Of a DNA stretch of 64,000 nt, positions 41,022-49,523 are shown piece by piece. The position numbers and the translations under genes were made by a program. The stretch is from Clostridiales bacterium (GTDB taxonomy: Bacteria; Bacillota; Clostridia; Christensenellales; Aristaeellaceae): NCBI GenBank assembly GCA_015056245.1, contig SVGQ01000001.1, positions 1 through 64,000 on the forward strand, given 5' to 3'. The notes below the pieces were generated by a model. The model was not told the origin of the DNA, did not search any database, and saw only the letters and a program-made list of their open reading frames with translations. Position 1 is the first letter of the stretch. The number at the start of each line of letters is the position of its first letter.

Positions 41022-42047
41022 ATGACCAAGTATCAGATCAAGGCTCCCGCCGTTCCCAATGTACCGTGGCAGGAGAAGCCCGAAGGCAAGATTCTGGGCG
41101 GCCCCCTCTGGCGTTATACCGAAAACCCCATCATCGATCGCAATCCCATCCCCGGCGTAGCCCGCATCTTCAACAGCGCGGTGATGCCCTATGGCGATGC
41201 GTTTATCGGTGTGTTCCGCGGCGAGCAGACCAACGGCATCCCCTATATTTATCTGGGCCGCAGCAAGGACGCCATCCATTGGGAGTTCGATCAGCAGAAG
41301 ATTCCCTTCGTGGATGAAAACGGCGAACCCTTCATGCCCGTTTATGCCTATGATCCCCGTCTGGTGAAGGTGGAGGACACCTACTACATCATCTGGTGTC
41401 AGGATTTCTTCGGCGCTGCCATCGGCATGGCCAAGACCCAGGATTTCAAGTCCTTCGTGCGTGTTGAAAATCCCTTCCTGCCCTTCAACCGCAACGCGGT
41501 GCTCTTCCCCCGCAAGATCAACGGCAACTTCGTGATGATGTCCCGTCCTTCCGACAGCGGTCATACGCCTTTTGGCGATATCTTCCTCAGCGAGAGCCCC
41601 GATCTGGTATACTGGGGCAAGCATCGCCATGTGATGAGCCGCGGCAGCGAGTGGTGGGAGAGCCTCAAGATCGGCGGCGGCGCAGCCCCCATTGAGACCA
41701 GTGAAGGCTGGCTGCTGCTGTACCACGGTGTCAGCGGCACCTGCAACGGCTATGTGTACTCCATCGGCGGCGCGATTCTGGATATCGACGAGCCCTCCCG
41801 CGTGAAGTACCGCTGCGAGAACTTCCTGCTGACTCCCGAAGAGTGGTATGAAGAGCGCGGCTTTGTGCCCAACGTAACCTTCCCCTGCGCCACCATCCAC
41901 GACTCCGAAACTGGTCGTATCGCTGTGTACTACGGCGCTGCCGACAGCTATGTGGGCCTGGCTTTCGGTCATGTGGACGAGATCATCGACTACATCAAGG
42001 ATCACAGCCGCGTAACCGACACCGATACCGAGATTGGTCGCCGGTAA
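41022..42047 (+). CDS. GH130-family glycoside phosphorylase/hydrolase
   Basis: A 341-residue five-bladed propeller enzyme of GH130. 'LWRYTENPIIDRNPIPGVARIFNSAV' and 'PVYAYDPRLVKVEDTYYIIW' carry the substrate pocket and the proton-donor Asp (D111), with 'NRNAVLFPRKINGNFVMMSRPSDSGHTPFGDIF' and 'GGGAAPIETSEGWLLLYHGV'. GH130 enzymes phosphorolyse beta-mannosides such as mannosyl-glucose or beta-1,4-mannooligosaccharides; subfamily assignment needs a tree. Start 41022 follows AAAGAGG. The leader is long (see findings), and a LacI-type regulator follows. Confidence 0.9.
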   Translation: MTKYQIKAPAVPNVPWQEKPEGKILGGPLWRYTENPIIDRNPIPGVARIFNSAVMPYGDAFIGVFRGEQTNGIPYIYLGRSKDAIHWEFDQQKIPFVDENGEPFMPVYAYDPRLVKVEDTYYIIWCQDFFGAAIGMAKTQDFKSFVRVENPFLPFNRNAVLFPRKINGNFVMMSRPSDSGHTPFGDIFLSESPDLVYWGKHRHVMSRGSEWWESLKIGGGAAPIETSEGWLLLYHGVSGTCNGYVYSIGGAILDIDEPSRVKYRCENFLLTPEEWYEERGFVPNVTFPCATIHDSETGRIAVYYGAADSYVGLAFGHVDEIIDYIKDHSRVTDTDTEIGRR

Positions 42048-42083
42048 TTCCTTTCGCAAAACCAATCAATTTTCATTCATCTT

Positions 42084-42103
42084 CCCCGGCTGCATAGCCG
42101 GGG
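42084..42103 (+). repeat. GC-rich stem-loop between GH130 and the regulator gene
   Basis: CCCCGGC (42084-42090) pairs with GCCGGGG (42097-42103) with a six-base loop. There is no T tract, so it is more likely an mRNA-stabilising or attenuating hairpin. Confidence 0.6.
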
Positions 42104-42136
42104 TTGGATGATTTGATGAGACAGGACGGATGCATC

Positions 42137-43159
42137 ATGGCGAAAGCAAATGTAAAGATGGCAGATATCGCGCAGGTGCTGGGTGTCAGCACAGTAGCTG
42201 TCTCCAAGGCGCTGGCAGGCCAGAAGGGTGTCAGCGAAGAATTGCGTGAGCGCATCAAAAAGACCGCCGAGGAGATGGGGTATCGTTCCCCTAAGGTGCT
42301 TCGGCAGGTCAAATACAAAAGCGGCTTCAACATTGGCGTGTTGATCTGCGAACGCTATGTGGGCACCAGCGAGGCTTTCTACTGGAAGCTCTATCAGGAG
42401 CTGACGGCGCAGGCCATGAAGCGGGATTGCTTTGTGCTGCTGGAACTCCTCACCGAAGAGGATATGAATCAGATGCACATGCCCAAGCTGGTGACGGAGA
42501 ACAAGGCCGATGGCCTGATCATCATCGGCAAGCCCGCCAACCACTATGCCAGCGTGCTGCGCCATGGCTGGAACCGTCCTGTGGTGTATCTGGATTTCTA
42601 CGAGGACGAACTGGATTCCGACGCAGTGGTCTCCAATGGCTACTTTGGCATGTACGCCCTCACCAATTATCTGTATGAGTGCGGACATCGCAACATCGGC
42701 TATATCGGTACGCTGGGTGCCACCGACAGCATCACCGACCGGTATTTCGGCTATTGCAAGAGCATGATGGTGCATGATCTGCCCATCCGTCCCGAATGGG
42801 TGCTGGATGACCGGGATCCCAGAACGGGTCTGGATATTCCCATCGCCTTCCCGGAAAACGGCCCCACCGCGTATGTGGTCAACTGCGATTGTCAGGCGGC
42901 CCGGGCGGTTCGGGAATTGCAGGAAAAAGGCATACGGGTGCCGGAGGATGTATCCATCGTTGGTTTTGACGACTATATCTATCCCGGCTTGTGCGATAAA
43001 GGCATCACCACCTACAGCGCCAATGTGCAGGATATGACCAGTGTTGCCATGCGGATGATGATCGCCCGCCTGTCCGGCGAAAAGGGCCGCACGGGTCTGC
43101 AGGTGACGGATGGTCGTGTGGTGATTCGGGATACAGTGCGGAATCTGAACGAGAAATGA
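42137..43159 (+). CDS. LacI-family transcriptional regulator
   Basis: A 340-residue regulator: helix-turn-helix 'VKMADIAQVLGVSTVAVSKALAGQKGVSEELRERI' at the N-terminus, then a periplasmic-binding-protein-like effector domain ('GLIIIGKPANHYASVLR', 'EKGIRVPEDVSIVGFDDYIY'). It likely controls the adjacent GH130 gene in response to a mannoside or related sugar. The start at 42137 lies after GGACGGATGC; the longer form of 11 residues lacks a good site. A terminator follows at 43180-43214. Confidence 0.93.
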   Translation: MAKANVKMADIAQVLGVSTVAVSKALAGQKGVSEELRERIKKTAEEMGYRSPKVLRQVKYKSGFNIGVLICERYVGTSEAFYWKLYQELTAQAMKRDCFVLLELLTEEDMNQMHMPKLVTENKADGLIIIGKPANHYASVLRHGWNRPVVYLDFYEDELDSDAVVSNGYFGMYALTNYLYECGHRNIGYIGTLGATDSITDRYFGYCKSMMVHDLPIRPEWVLDDRDPRTGLDIPIAFPENGPTAYVVNCDCQAARAVRELQEKGIRVPEDVSIVGFDDYIYPGLCDKGITTYSANVQDMTSVAMRMMIARLSGEKGRTGLQVTDGRVVIRDTVRNLNEK

Positions 43160-43179
43160 GCTGTATACAGCTTTTATGG

Positions 43180-43214
43180 AAAAGACCGCTTGCAAAGCGC
43201 TGAGCGGTCTTTCT
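43180..43214 (+). terminator. terminator after the LacI gene
   Basis: AAAGACCGCT (43181-43190) pairs with AGCGGTCTTT (43203-43212). Confidence 0.85.
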
Positions 43215-43336
43215 GGTGTGTTTCTTTCCCGGAAAAGTTATCCTATTCCACAGGAAATATGCTATGCTACTGTCAATGCAAAGGTTGCTATGACAGCTTT
43301 TATCACGATGCCTCGCAGCAGGAAGGAGTATTCTCT

Positions 43337-43999
43337 ATGCCATCGCTGGTTTCGCTGCCGGTTGTGCTGGATAATCACGACAGCCGCATCCGCTATTATG
43401 AGCTGATGCTCAAACGGGAACGGTTGGATGATCTGCCTAAGTACGATCTTCCGGAGGGATACAGCTTCGCTATGTATCGCCCTGGTGACCGGGACCATTG
43501 GATCACTATCGAGCATTCTGCCAAGGAACTGATGGGTCATAGCCATGGGGTGGATGTATGGGCTCGCTACTTTGGCTGGAATGAAACCGAACTGCCTGAG
43601 CGGATGGTATTTATCGAAAACGAAGCAGGGGAAAAGGTGGCTACCGCCACGGCGTATTTCGATATTTATGGTCGGGATCAGTCCGGGGCAGGCTGGCTTC
43701 ACTGGGTGGCAGTGCGCAGGGAGGATCAGGGAAAGGGGCTTGCCCGTCCTCTGATCGCATATACGTTGCGGCTCCTGCGTCAACTGGGACATTCACGGGC
43801 CATCATTCCCACCCAGACCAACACATGGTTGGCCTGCAAACTGTATCTGGATTTCGGGTTTCAGCCCATTCCGGAAAACGCTGCCCGGAACCGGGACGGC
43901 TGGCGTATCATGCGTGCTCTGACGAATCACCCGGCGTTGCAGGCTTTTGATCCTGCCACCGCGCAAGAGATCCTCTCAGGGGAAGAAGAGCAGGGATAA
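43337..43999 (+). CDS. GNAT-family acetyltransferase
   Basis: A 220-residue protein. 'VAVRREDQGKGLARPLIAYTLRLLRQLGHSRAIIPTQTNTWLACKLYLDFGF' has the GNAT A and B motifs (Q/R-x-x-G-x-G/A). The N-terminal half ('LPVVLDNHDSRIRYYELMLKR') is family-specific. The start follows AAGGAG at 43323-43328; the longer upstream frame has no support. The 3' end overlaps the end of the convergent chromate transporter gene by 24 bp. The substrate is unknown. Confidence 0.85.
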   Translation: MPSLVSLPVVLDNHDSRIRYYELMLKRERLDDLPKYDLPEGYSFAMYRPGDRDHWITIEHSAKELMGHSHGVDVWARYFGWNETELPERMVFIENEAGEKVATATAYFDIYGRDQSGAGWLHWVAVRREDQGKGLARPLIAYTLRLLRQLGHSRAIIPTQTNTWLACKLYLDFGFQPIPENAARNRDGWRIMRALTNHPALQAFDPATAQEILSGEEEQG

Positions 44000-44536
44000 A
44001 CCGGTATATAATGCGCCACAGAGCAGCATGGTCAGGATGGGATGCCATTTCAACACCCGTAGGGCCACAAAAGCAGCGATCATCAGCAGGAGCGCCAGCC
44101 AGTCGATCTGGCTGAGCAGGGGCCGGACGCTGCCAAAGATGGCTTGCATGGCAATGCCCAGCGCGGCGGAGGCAATCAGCGCCACAACGGCAGGGCGCAG
44201 ACCGCCCAAGATGCTCTGCATCATTTCGACCTTTTGGTAGCGGTAGTATAACCAGCACAGCAGGCTGACGATCAGCAGCGATGGCAGGATAAAACCCAGC
44301 GACGCAATGAGCGCTCCGGGCAGTCCGGCTACCCGCACACCCACGAAAGTGGCGGCATTGATGCCGATGGGGCCGGGGGTCATCTCGGCAATGGTGACCA
44401 GATCATTGAAGATGGACATGGAGATCCAGCCGTGGTTGGTAACCACCTGCTGCTGGATCAGCGGAATGGCGACATAGCCGCCGCCCACGCTGAACAGCCC
44501 CACCTGCAGGAAGCTCAGGAACAACTCAAGCAGCAT
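43976..44536 (-). CDS. chromate transporter subunit (short ChrA), second of pair
   Basis: A 186-residue membrane protein of the short-chain CHR family: 'LFLSFLQVGLFSVGGGYVAIPLIQQQVV', 'TIAEMTPGPIGINAATFVGVRVAGLPG' and 'MMQSILGGLRPAVVALIASAALGIA', with about six helices. Short CHR proteins work as heterodimers of two adjacent half-size subunits; this gene overlaps its partner by 11 bp. Transport of chromate or sulfate-like anions is the family function, but the natural substrate is unknown. Confidence 0.93.
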   Translation of the reverse strand: MLLELFLSFLQVGLFSVGGGYVAIPLIQQQVVTNHGWISMSIFNDLVTIAEMTPGPIGINAATFVGVRVAGLPGALIASLGFILPSLLIVSLLCWLYYRYQKVEMMQSILGGLRPAVVALIASAALGIAMQAIFGSVRPLLSQIDWLALLLMIAAFVALRVLKWHPILTMLLCGALYTGLSLLFFP

Positions 44537-45185
44537 GCTTCCGCCTCCTTTGCTGGGTCAGGGTGGCGACTATGCTGAGCAGCACTGCCGCCAGAATGAT
44601 CAGGATCACATTCACTTTGAAGAAATATGCCGCGATAAAGGCGGCGATCATCAAACCAATGCGGAAGGCAGACTTGCTGCCGACAACTTTTTCCGCAAGT
44701 CCCCATACTACATCCAGAATCACAGCCGCTACGCCGGCCTGCATGCCTTTGAGCATGAGGGCTACGTAGCGGTTTTTGGCAAACAGCTCATAGCAGGTGG
44801 ACAGGGCCAGCAGGATGAGTACCGGAGGAATGACGGTACCCAGTACGGCTGCCAGCATGCCGAAAAAGCCGCCCATACGCCAGCCCACCAGTACGGCAGC
44901 GTTGACGGCAATGGGTCCGGGTGCTGTCTGGGCGATGGCAGTCAGATCCAGCATTTCGGATTCTTCCAGCCAACCCAGCTGATTGACGAATTTCTTTTTC
45001 ATCAGGGAGATGATCACGAAGCCGCCGCCGAAGGTAAAGGCGCTGATGGACAGCATGCTGCTGAAAAGTGTCCAGAGAACCTTTCCCCGGCTGGCGGGGG
45101 GATTCGGAATCTGCAAGGAATCATCTTCTTTCTTTGAGCTTCGCTTGGGATGCACCAGAAAAATGGTGCGCAAGTATTGTTTCAT
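44526..45185 (-). CDS. chromate transporter subunit (short ChrA), first of pair
   Basis: A 219-residue partner of the gene below: 'LFSSMLSISAFTFGGGFVIISLMKKKFV', 'TAIAQTAPGPIAVNAAVLVGWRMGG' and 'LKGMQAGVAAVILDVVWGLAEKVV'. The start is uncertain. ATG 45185 coincides with the predicted transcript start, which would make the mRNA leaderless. Later starts such as the TTG in 'SLQIPNPPA' would give a more typical short N-terminus. The two subunits together should form one transporter. Confidence 0.9.
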   Translation of the reverse strand: MKQYLRTIFLVHPKRSSKKEDDSLQIPNPPASRGKVLWTLFSSMLSISAFTFGGGFVIISLMKKKFVNQLGWLEESEMLDLTAIAQTAPGPIAVNAAVLVGWRMGGFFGMLAAVLGTVIPPVLILLALSTCYELFAKNRYVALMLKGMQAGVAAVILDVVWGLAEKVVGSKSAFRIGLMIAAFIAAYFFKVNVILIILAAVLLSIVATLTQQRRRKHAA

Positions 45186-45190
45186 CATGC

Positions 45191-45220
45191 AGTATAGCAT
45201 AAGCGCGCCCCCCTTGCCAA
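45191..45220 (-). promoter_or_regulatory. promoter of the chromate transporter pair
   Basis: Minus strand TTGGCA (45220-45215), 18-nt spacer, TATACT (45196-45191). It stands back to back with the promoter of the M32 carboxypeptidase, one base away. Confidence 0.7.
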
Positions 45221-45221
45221 C

Positions 45222-45250
45222 TTGACAATCCCTGCTGAATCCCCTATATT
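45222..45250 (+). promoter_or_regulatory. promoter of the M32 carboxypeptidase gene
   Basis: Perfect TTGACA (45222-45227), 17-nt spacer, TATATT (45245-45250). Confidence 0.8.
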
Positions 45251-45291
45251 GAAGATATCAATCACAATCCAATGGGTAAGGAGTTTTTGAT

Positions 45292-46794
45292 ATGACCAAC
45301 AAAGAAAAATTGGCGAAGCTGTTTGATATTCTCTCCGAGGTGGAGGCCTATGGCCGGGCGGTGGGTAAGCTGAATTTTGATATGGAATGCTGTGCCCCCG
45401 AAGAGGGTCTGGAACAGGCTGGCGAGGATATGGCGATCCTTGGCAAGCATATTCACGAATTAACTCACTCCGAAACCTATCAGGAACTGGTGTGTCAGCT
45501 GAACGCTGACAACGAGGGCCTTGAGCCGCTGGAAAAGAAGCTGGTGGAGCGGCTGTATGAACACTATGAAAAGAGCAAGAACCTGTCCGCAGAGTTTTCT
45601 TATGAGATGGACATGGCCTTCAACAAAGCCTATGGCGCATGGCTCAAGGCAAAGAAAGCCAACGATTTTGCGGCGTTCGCGCCCAGCCTTGGCGATGTGA
45701 TCTCCTACACCCGCAAGGCCATCGATCTGCGGGATCGTAAGTATGACAGCTATTATCAGGCCTGTCTGGATGACAACGAGAAAGGCGCTAGTGAAGCCCA
45801 GCTGGATGCGTTCTTCGCCGCACTGAAAGAACGTATCGTGCCGCTGCTCAAGCGCATCAGGGAAAACGGCAAGACCCTGCGTGAGGATTTCCTCACCCGT
45901 CCCTGCGCCATTCCCCAGCAGGAGGCTTTCTCCCGCTATCTGTTGGATGTGCAGGGCCTGCGCAAGTCTGCCCTGGTGCTGATGACCACCGAGCATCCCT
46001 TCACCACCAATTTTGGCCCCAAAGATGTGCGTGTCACCACCCACTATTTTGAGGAAAACTTCATCTCAAATATTTTCTCCACCCTGCATGAGGGCGGTCA
46101 TGCGCTGTTTATGCAGTATGAGCCGGAGGAATTCCATCAGAAGCATGTGGATAACGGCATGTCCAATGCCATGCACGAGACCATCTCCCGCTTCTACGAG
46201 AACATCATCGGTCGCAGCGAGGCCTTCATCCATGCGGTGTACCCCAAGCTGCAGGAACTCAGCGGCGACACCTTTGCTGATGTGACCGAGCGTGAACTCT
46301 ACGAGGCGGTGAACATCGCCCGGCCCAGCCTGATCCGCATCGAGTCGGATGAGCTGTCCTACTGCCTGCACATCATGGTGCGCTACGAGCTGGAAAAGGC
46401 CATGATGAATGGCGATATCACCGTGGATCAGGTGCCCGAAATGTGGAACCGCAAGTACAAGGAATACCTTGGTGTGGACGTACCCAGCGACAGCGAAGGC
46501 TGCCTGCAGGATGTGCACTGGACCATGAGCATGGGCTACTTCCCCTCCTACGCGCTGGGTAATGCCTATGGCGCGCAGATCCTGCGCCGCATGCAGCAGG
46601 ATATTGATGTGTTCGGTCAGGTGCGGGATGGCAATCTGAGCGGCGTGTTGGATTGGCTGAAGAGCCATGTGTTCAATTGTGCTTCCATCATGACCCCTGA
46701 TGAATGGATCCGGCACATCACCGGCGAAGGTCTGAATGTGAATTACTATCTCGATTATCTGGAAGAAAAGTTCAGCGCCATTTATGGTCTGTAA
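45292..46794 (+). CDS. carboxypeptidase M32
   Basis: A 500-residue metallocarboxypeptidase of family M32. The zinc site HEXXH is H266-E-G-G-H270 in 'STLHEGGHALFMQY', with the family blocks 'DVRVTTHYFEENF' (DXRXT), 'HETISRFYENIIGRS', 'NIARPSLIRIESDELSYCLHIMVRYELE' and 'MSMGYFPSYALGNAYGAQI'. It trims C-terminal residues from peptides in the cytoplasm. AAGGAG precedes the ATG. The rhamnulose aldolase gene follows after 48 bp and may be cotranscribed. Confidence 0.97.
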   Translation: MTNKEKLAKLFDILSEVEAYGRAVGKLNFDMECCAPEEGLEQAGEDMAILGKHIHELTHSETYQELVCQLNADNEGLEPLEKKLVERLYEHYEKSKNLSAEFSYEMDMAFNKAYGAWLKAKKANDFAAFAPSLGDVISYTRKAIDLRDRKYDSYYQACLDDNEKGASEAQLDAFFAALKERIVPLLKRIRENGKTLREDFLTRPCAIPQQEAFSRYLLDVQGLRKSALVLMTTEHPFTTNFGPKDVRVTTHYFEENFISNIFSTLHEGGHALFMQYEPEEFHQKHVDNGMSNAMHETISRFYENIIGRSEAFIHAVYPKLQELSGDTFADVTERELYEAVNIARPSLIRIESDELSYCLHIMVRYELEKAMMNGDITVDQVPEMWNRKYKEYLGVDVPSDSEGCLQDVHWTMSMGYFPSYALGNAYGAQILRRMQQDIDVFGQVRDGNLSGVLDWLKSHVFNCASIMTPDEWIRHITGEGLNVNYYLDYLEEKFSAIYGL

Positions 46795-46842
46795 CGGGCG
46801 TACTGGCAGGTTGCAAAACCCGAAAACCAAGGAGGAAACGCA

Positions 46843-47664
46843 ATGAAAATGACGGAATGTGCCTTTGTGGAGGGCATGGTGCGCCTGTGCAGCGATGGCT
46901 GGCAGCAGGGCTGGCATGAGCGCAACGGCGGCAATGTGACCTACCGGCTTACGGCGGAGGAAACCGAAGAGGCCCGGCACTGCCTCACCCGGCTGCCCGG
47001 GGAGTGGGTGAAGCTTGGCATCGCAGTGGAAAATCTGGCGGGGGAGTGGTTTCTGGCAACGGGCAGCGGCAAGTTTTTCCGCAATGTGCCCCTGAACCCG
47101 GAGGATTGTCTCTGCTTAGTGGAACTGAACGAAACCGGCGACAGCTATCGCCTGCGCTGGGGTCTGTGCAACGGTGGTAAACCAACCAGTGAGCTGGCTC
47201 CGCACATGATCAACCATAGCGTGCGCAAAGCAGCCACTGGCGGTGCCTGCCGGGTGATGTACCATGCTCATCCGGCCCATATTGTGGCTTTGACCTTTCT
47301 GGAAGAACTGACCGACAAGGCCATCTCCCGTGCCTTGTGGCAGAGCGAGACTGAAGCGCCCATGGTGTTCCCCGGCGGCGTTGGCGTGGTGGGCTGCATG
47401 GTGCCCGGCAGTATCGATCTAGCATGGGCCAGCAGCGAAAAGATGAAGGAGTATGATTCTGTGGTCTGGGCGCATCACGGCCTGTTTGCCTCCGGCCCGG
47501 ATTATGATACCGCCTTTGGCCTGATGCACACCGTGGAAAAAGCCGCGCAGGTGCGGGTGCTGGTCACGGGCGCAGGCGGAGCAAAGCAGCTGATCACCGA
47601 TGAGGAGATTCGCGCTATTGCGGAGGGCTGCGGTGTGCAGATCCGGGAGGAGTTTCTGCAATGA
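46843..47664 (+). CDS. rhaD: rhamnulose-1-phosphate aldolase
   Basis: A 273-residue class II aldolase. E117 in 'PTSELAPHMINHSVRK', the zinc ligands H141 and H143 in 'VMYHAHPAHIVALTFL' and the third His in 'VVWAHHGLFASGPD' (H211/H212) match RhaD, as does the opening 'CSDGWQQGWHERNGGNVTYR'. It splits L-rhamnulose-1-phosphate into dihydroxyacetone phosphate and L-lactaldehyde. rhaA and rhaB are not adjacent, which is unusual; related sugars are possible. GGAGG precedes the ATG. Confidence 0.93.
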   Translation: MKMTECAFVEGMVRLCSDGWQQGWHERNGGNVTYRLTAEETEEARHCLTRLPGEWVKLGIAVENLAGEWFLATGSGKFFRNVPLNPEDCLCLVELNETGDSYRLRWGLCNGGKPTSELAPHMINHSVRKAATGGACRVMYHAHPAHIVALTFLEELTDKAISRALWQSETEAPMVFPGGVGVVGCMVPGSIDLAWASSEKMKEYDSVVWAHHGLFASGPDYDTAFGLMHTVEKAAQVRVLVTGAGGAKQLITDEEIRAIAEGCGVQIREEFLQ

Positions 47665-47712
47665 GCGCGAAGGCCTGAGACGGGCTGTTGTTCATCAACT
47701 GATAGTAATAGT

Positions 47713-47760
47713 AAAAGAAACCCGTTTGCAGAAAGCAATCTCTGCAAACGGGTTTCTTTC
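47713..47760. terminator. strong bidirectional terminator
   Basis: A perfect 19-bp stem, 47714-47732 with 47741-47759 (arms start AAAGAAACCC and end GGGTTTCTTT), ends both rhaD and, through element D, the GH5 gene. Confidence 0.92.
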
Positions 47761-47767
47761 GCAAGTA

Positions 47768-47935
47768 TAAAATATAGAGTACAGGGGCATCTGTCTGCAA
47801 CCTCGTCGGCGTTCTGGGCACTAACCGTATCTTGCTTCGGTTGACGACTGCGAGTTGTTTTGCGCTTTGCGCAAGTGCCCATTGGGCATGCATTTCCCTT
47901 AGCCCTGCCGGGGTGTGGGGCAGAACCCCAAATCG
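47768..47935 (-). repeat. hairpin-rich 3' element D after the GH5 gene
   Basis: In the gap after the GH5 stop codon, the minus strand has a TGGGG/CCCCA hairpin (47930-47916), then CACCCCGGCAGGG (47915-47903), TGCCCA/TGGGCA (about 47889-47875) and TTGCGC/GCGCAA. The first hairpin and following motif match insert B (5101-5126), with the stem sequence changed on both arms. No gene is present. Confidence 0.55.
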
Positions 47936-47939
47936 TACC

Positions 47940-49136
47940 TTACTGTCCAACTCCTGTAATGCCGCTATACTGCATCAGCGCATCCACGATCTCCGGATAG
48001 GGGATGGTCAGGTTGACGCGATCCAGCAGGCCGAACAGTTCGCCGTTGCCCTTGAAGGCGTGGTTGTCCCACCAGAAGCAGGGGATGCCACGGGCGGTGG
48101 CGTTGGCTACGTAGTAGGCGGTAAAGTCCACGCGGTCCTGCAGGTTGTTCTTGCTCAGCGCGCCGAATTCGCCGATGATTACCGGCACGCCCTGGCTGAT
48201 GTAGCGGGTGTGCAGCTGATTCATGAAATAGACAATGTCATTCATGGATTCCTGCGTTTCCGCGTCGAAGGTCTTCACGCCGGGCATCTCCAAGGCAAAG
48301 GGGTAAGGGGTATACGCATGAACAGACACGATGATATGGTTCTCCACGGTATCGGTGGGCAGGGTGAAGTATTCGCAGCGGCAGCCATCCGCAGAGGCAG
48401 CGTAGCCGGGCACCATCAGGTAACGGTCGGCATTGTTGCCGCCGGTGGCGCGCACCGTGTCCACAAAGGCCTGGTTGAGCCGGTTGAGGCAGTCGGCAGC
48501 GTCCAGAATGCGCTTGTCGGAGGTGTTGAACCACCATTCCACATTGGTGCCCGCCAGACGGGGCTCGTTGATGGATTCCAGAATCAGCTTGTGGTCATAG
48601 TCCTTGAAGCGATCCGCCACTTGGCTCCATACAGTTGTGATGAAACGGTAGGACTGATCAAAATGTTCGCTGTCGGGATAGAAGAAATCCTTGTGGGTAT
48701 CGTGATGGGCGTTCAGGATGACGAACATATCCTGACTGATGGCATAATCCACCACTTCCTGCACACGGTCCAGCCACTGGGTACTTACGTTGAAATCCTT
48801 ATCCACATGGTTGTGCCAGGATACCGGAATACGAACGGCGTTGAATCCCTGCGCTTTCAGGGTCTCGAATACTTCCGGGGTGGTATAGCAACCGCACCAG
48901 TACTTTTCGATGGTCATTTCGTCGCCGGTGAAACCGTCCCGATGGGCATCGAAGGTGTTGCCCAGATTCCAGCCCACCTTGATCTGGCTGACAAAGCGCA
49001 GGGCTTCGTTATCGGGGATGTGCACCTTCAGCACGTCGTCGATCACAGGGATAACGATTTCGCTTTCGCTGGCCTGAGAAAAGACGGGCAGGGTCAGCAA
49101 CAGCAGCATAAGCACAAGACTGATGACTTTTTGCAT
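47940..49136 (-). CDS. secreted GH5-family endoglucanase
   Basis: A 398-residue GH5 enzyme, probably subfamily 4. The signal peptide is 'MQKVISLVLMLLLLTLPVFS', cleaved near QASE. The catalytic domain has 'IKVGWNLGNTFDAH', 'GFNAVRIPVSWHNHV', 'NAHHD', the acid/base E191 in 'LILESINEPRLAG', 'IVSVHAYTPYPFAL' and the nucleophile E323 in 'PVIIGEFGALSKN'. It should cut beta-1,4-glucan, xyloglucan or mannan backbones. No carbohydrate-binding module or anchoring sequence is visible. The ATG follows GGAGGAGG. A TTGACA/TATAAT promoter and a palindrome in the leader suggest regulation. Confidence 0.95.
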   Translation of the reverse strand: MQKVISLVLMLLLLTLPVFSQASESEIVIPVIDDVLKVHIPDNEALRFVSQIKVGWNLGNTFDAHRDGFTGDEMTIEKYWCGCYTTPEVFETLKAQGFNAVRIPVSWHNHVDKDFNVSTQWLDRVQEVVDYAISQDMFVILNAHHDTHKDFFYPDSEHFDQSYRFITTVWSQVADRFKDYDHKLILESINEPRLAGTNVEWWFNTSDKRILDAADCLNRLNQAFVDTVRATGGNNADRYLMVPGYAASADGCRCEYFTLPTDTVENHIIVSVHAYTPYPFALEMPGVKTFDAETQESMNDIVYFMNQLHTRYISQGVPVIIGEFGALSKNNLQDRVDFTAYYVANATARGIPCFWWDNHAFKGNGELFGLLDRVNLTIPYPEIVDALMQYSGITGVGQ

Positions 49137-49180
49137 GGCGGGGTTCCTCCTCCAATGTGGTTGCAAACGCAGCAAAGGGT

Positions 49181-49195
49181 TGCATGAAGCATGCA
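49181..49195 (-). promoter_or_regulatory. candidate operator in the GH5 leader
   Basis: A perfect 15-bp palindrome TGCATG-AAG-CATGCA, about 25-40 bases after the predicted GH5 transcript start and about 45 bases before the start codon. Confidence 0.4.
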
Positions 49196-49225
49196 TAATC
49201 CATGGCGTTTCAAAGCGATGTTTGC

Positions 49226-49254
49226 ATTATACTGTAAGGAAGAAACCCTGTCAA
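49226..49254 (-). promoter_or_regulatory. consensus promoter of the GH5 gene
   Basis: Minus strand TTGACA (49254-49249), 17-nt spacer, TATAAT (49231-49226): both hexamers perfect. Confidence 0.88.
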
Positions 49255-49308
49255 TCGTTGTGGGGGAAGGATTTGCGACAACGTTTTCGCAACAGCATTT
49301 GTGAGCAA

Positions 49309-49350
49309 ATTATGCATCGGTGGATAAAAATATGCAAACGAAATGCATAA
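49309..49350 (+). promoter_or_regulatory. inverted ATTATGCAT/ATGCATAA words upstream of argG
   Basis: ATTATGCAT (49309-49317) and ATGCATAA (49343-49350) face each other about 25 bp apart, with ATATGCA between. The pattern is loosely like ArgR boxes but too weak for a firm call. Confidence 0.3.
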
Positions 49351-49446
49351 CATGTACTCGCTTGATACTGCTTGGAACGAACGCATACCACAGAAAAAGA
49401 AAACAAAACAAAAGAAAACTTCCTTTAAAAATTCTTTTCAAAAACC

Positions 49447-49475
49447 ATTGACAAGCTTGTGGGTTGGATGTATAA
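49447..49475 (+). promoter_or_regulatory. consensus promoter of the arginine operon
   Basis: TTGACA (49447-49452), 17-nt spacer, TATAAT (49470-49475): perfect hexamers, about 50 nt before argG. Confidence 0.9.
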
Positions 49476-49523
49476 TTATGCGCGTTCCAATGATTACTAA
49501 CGATTTTTTCGGGAGGCGTCCTC

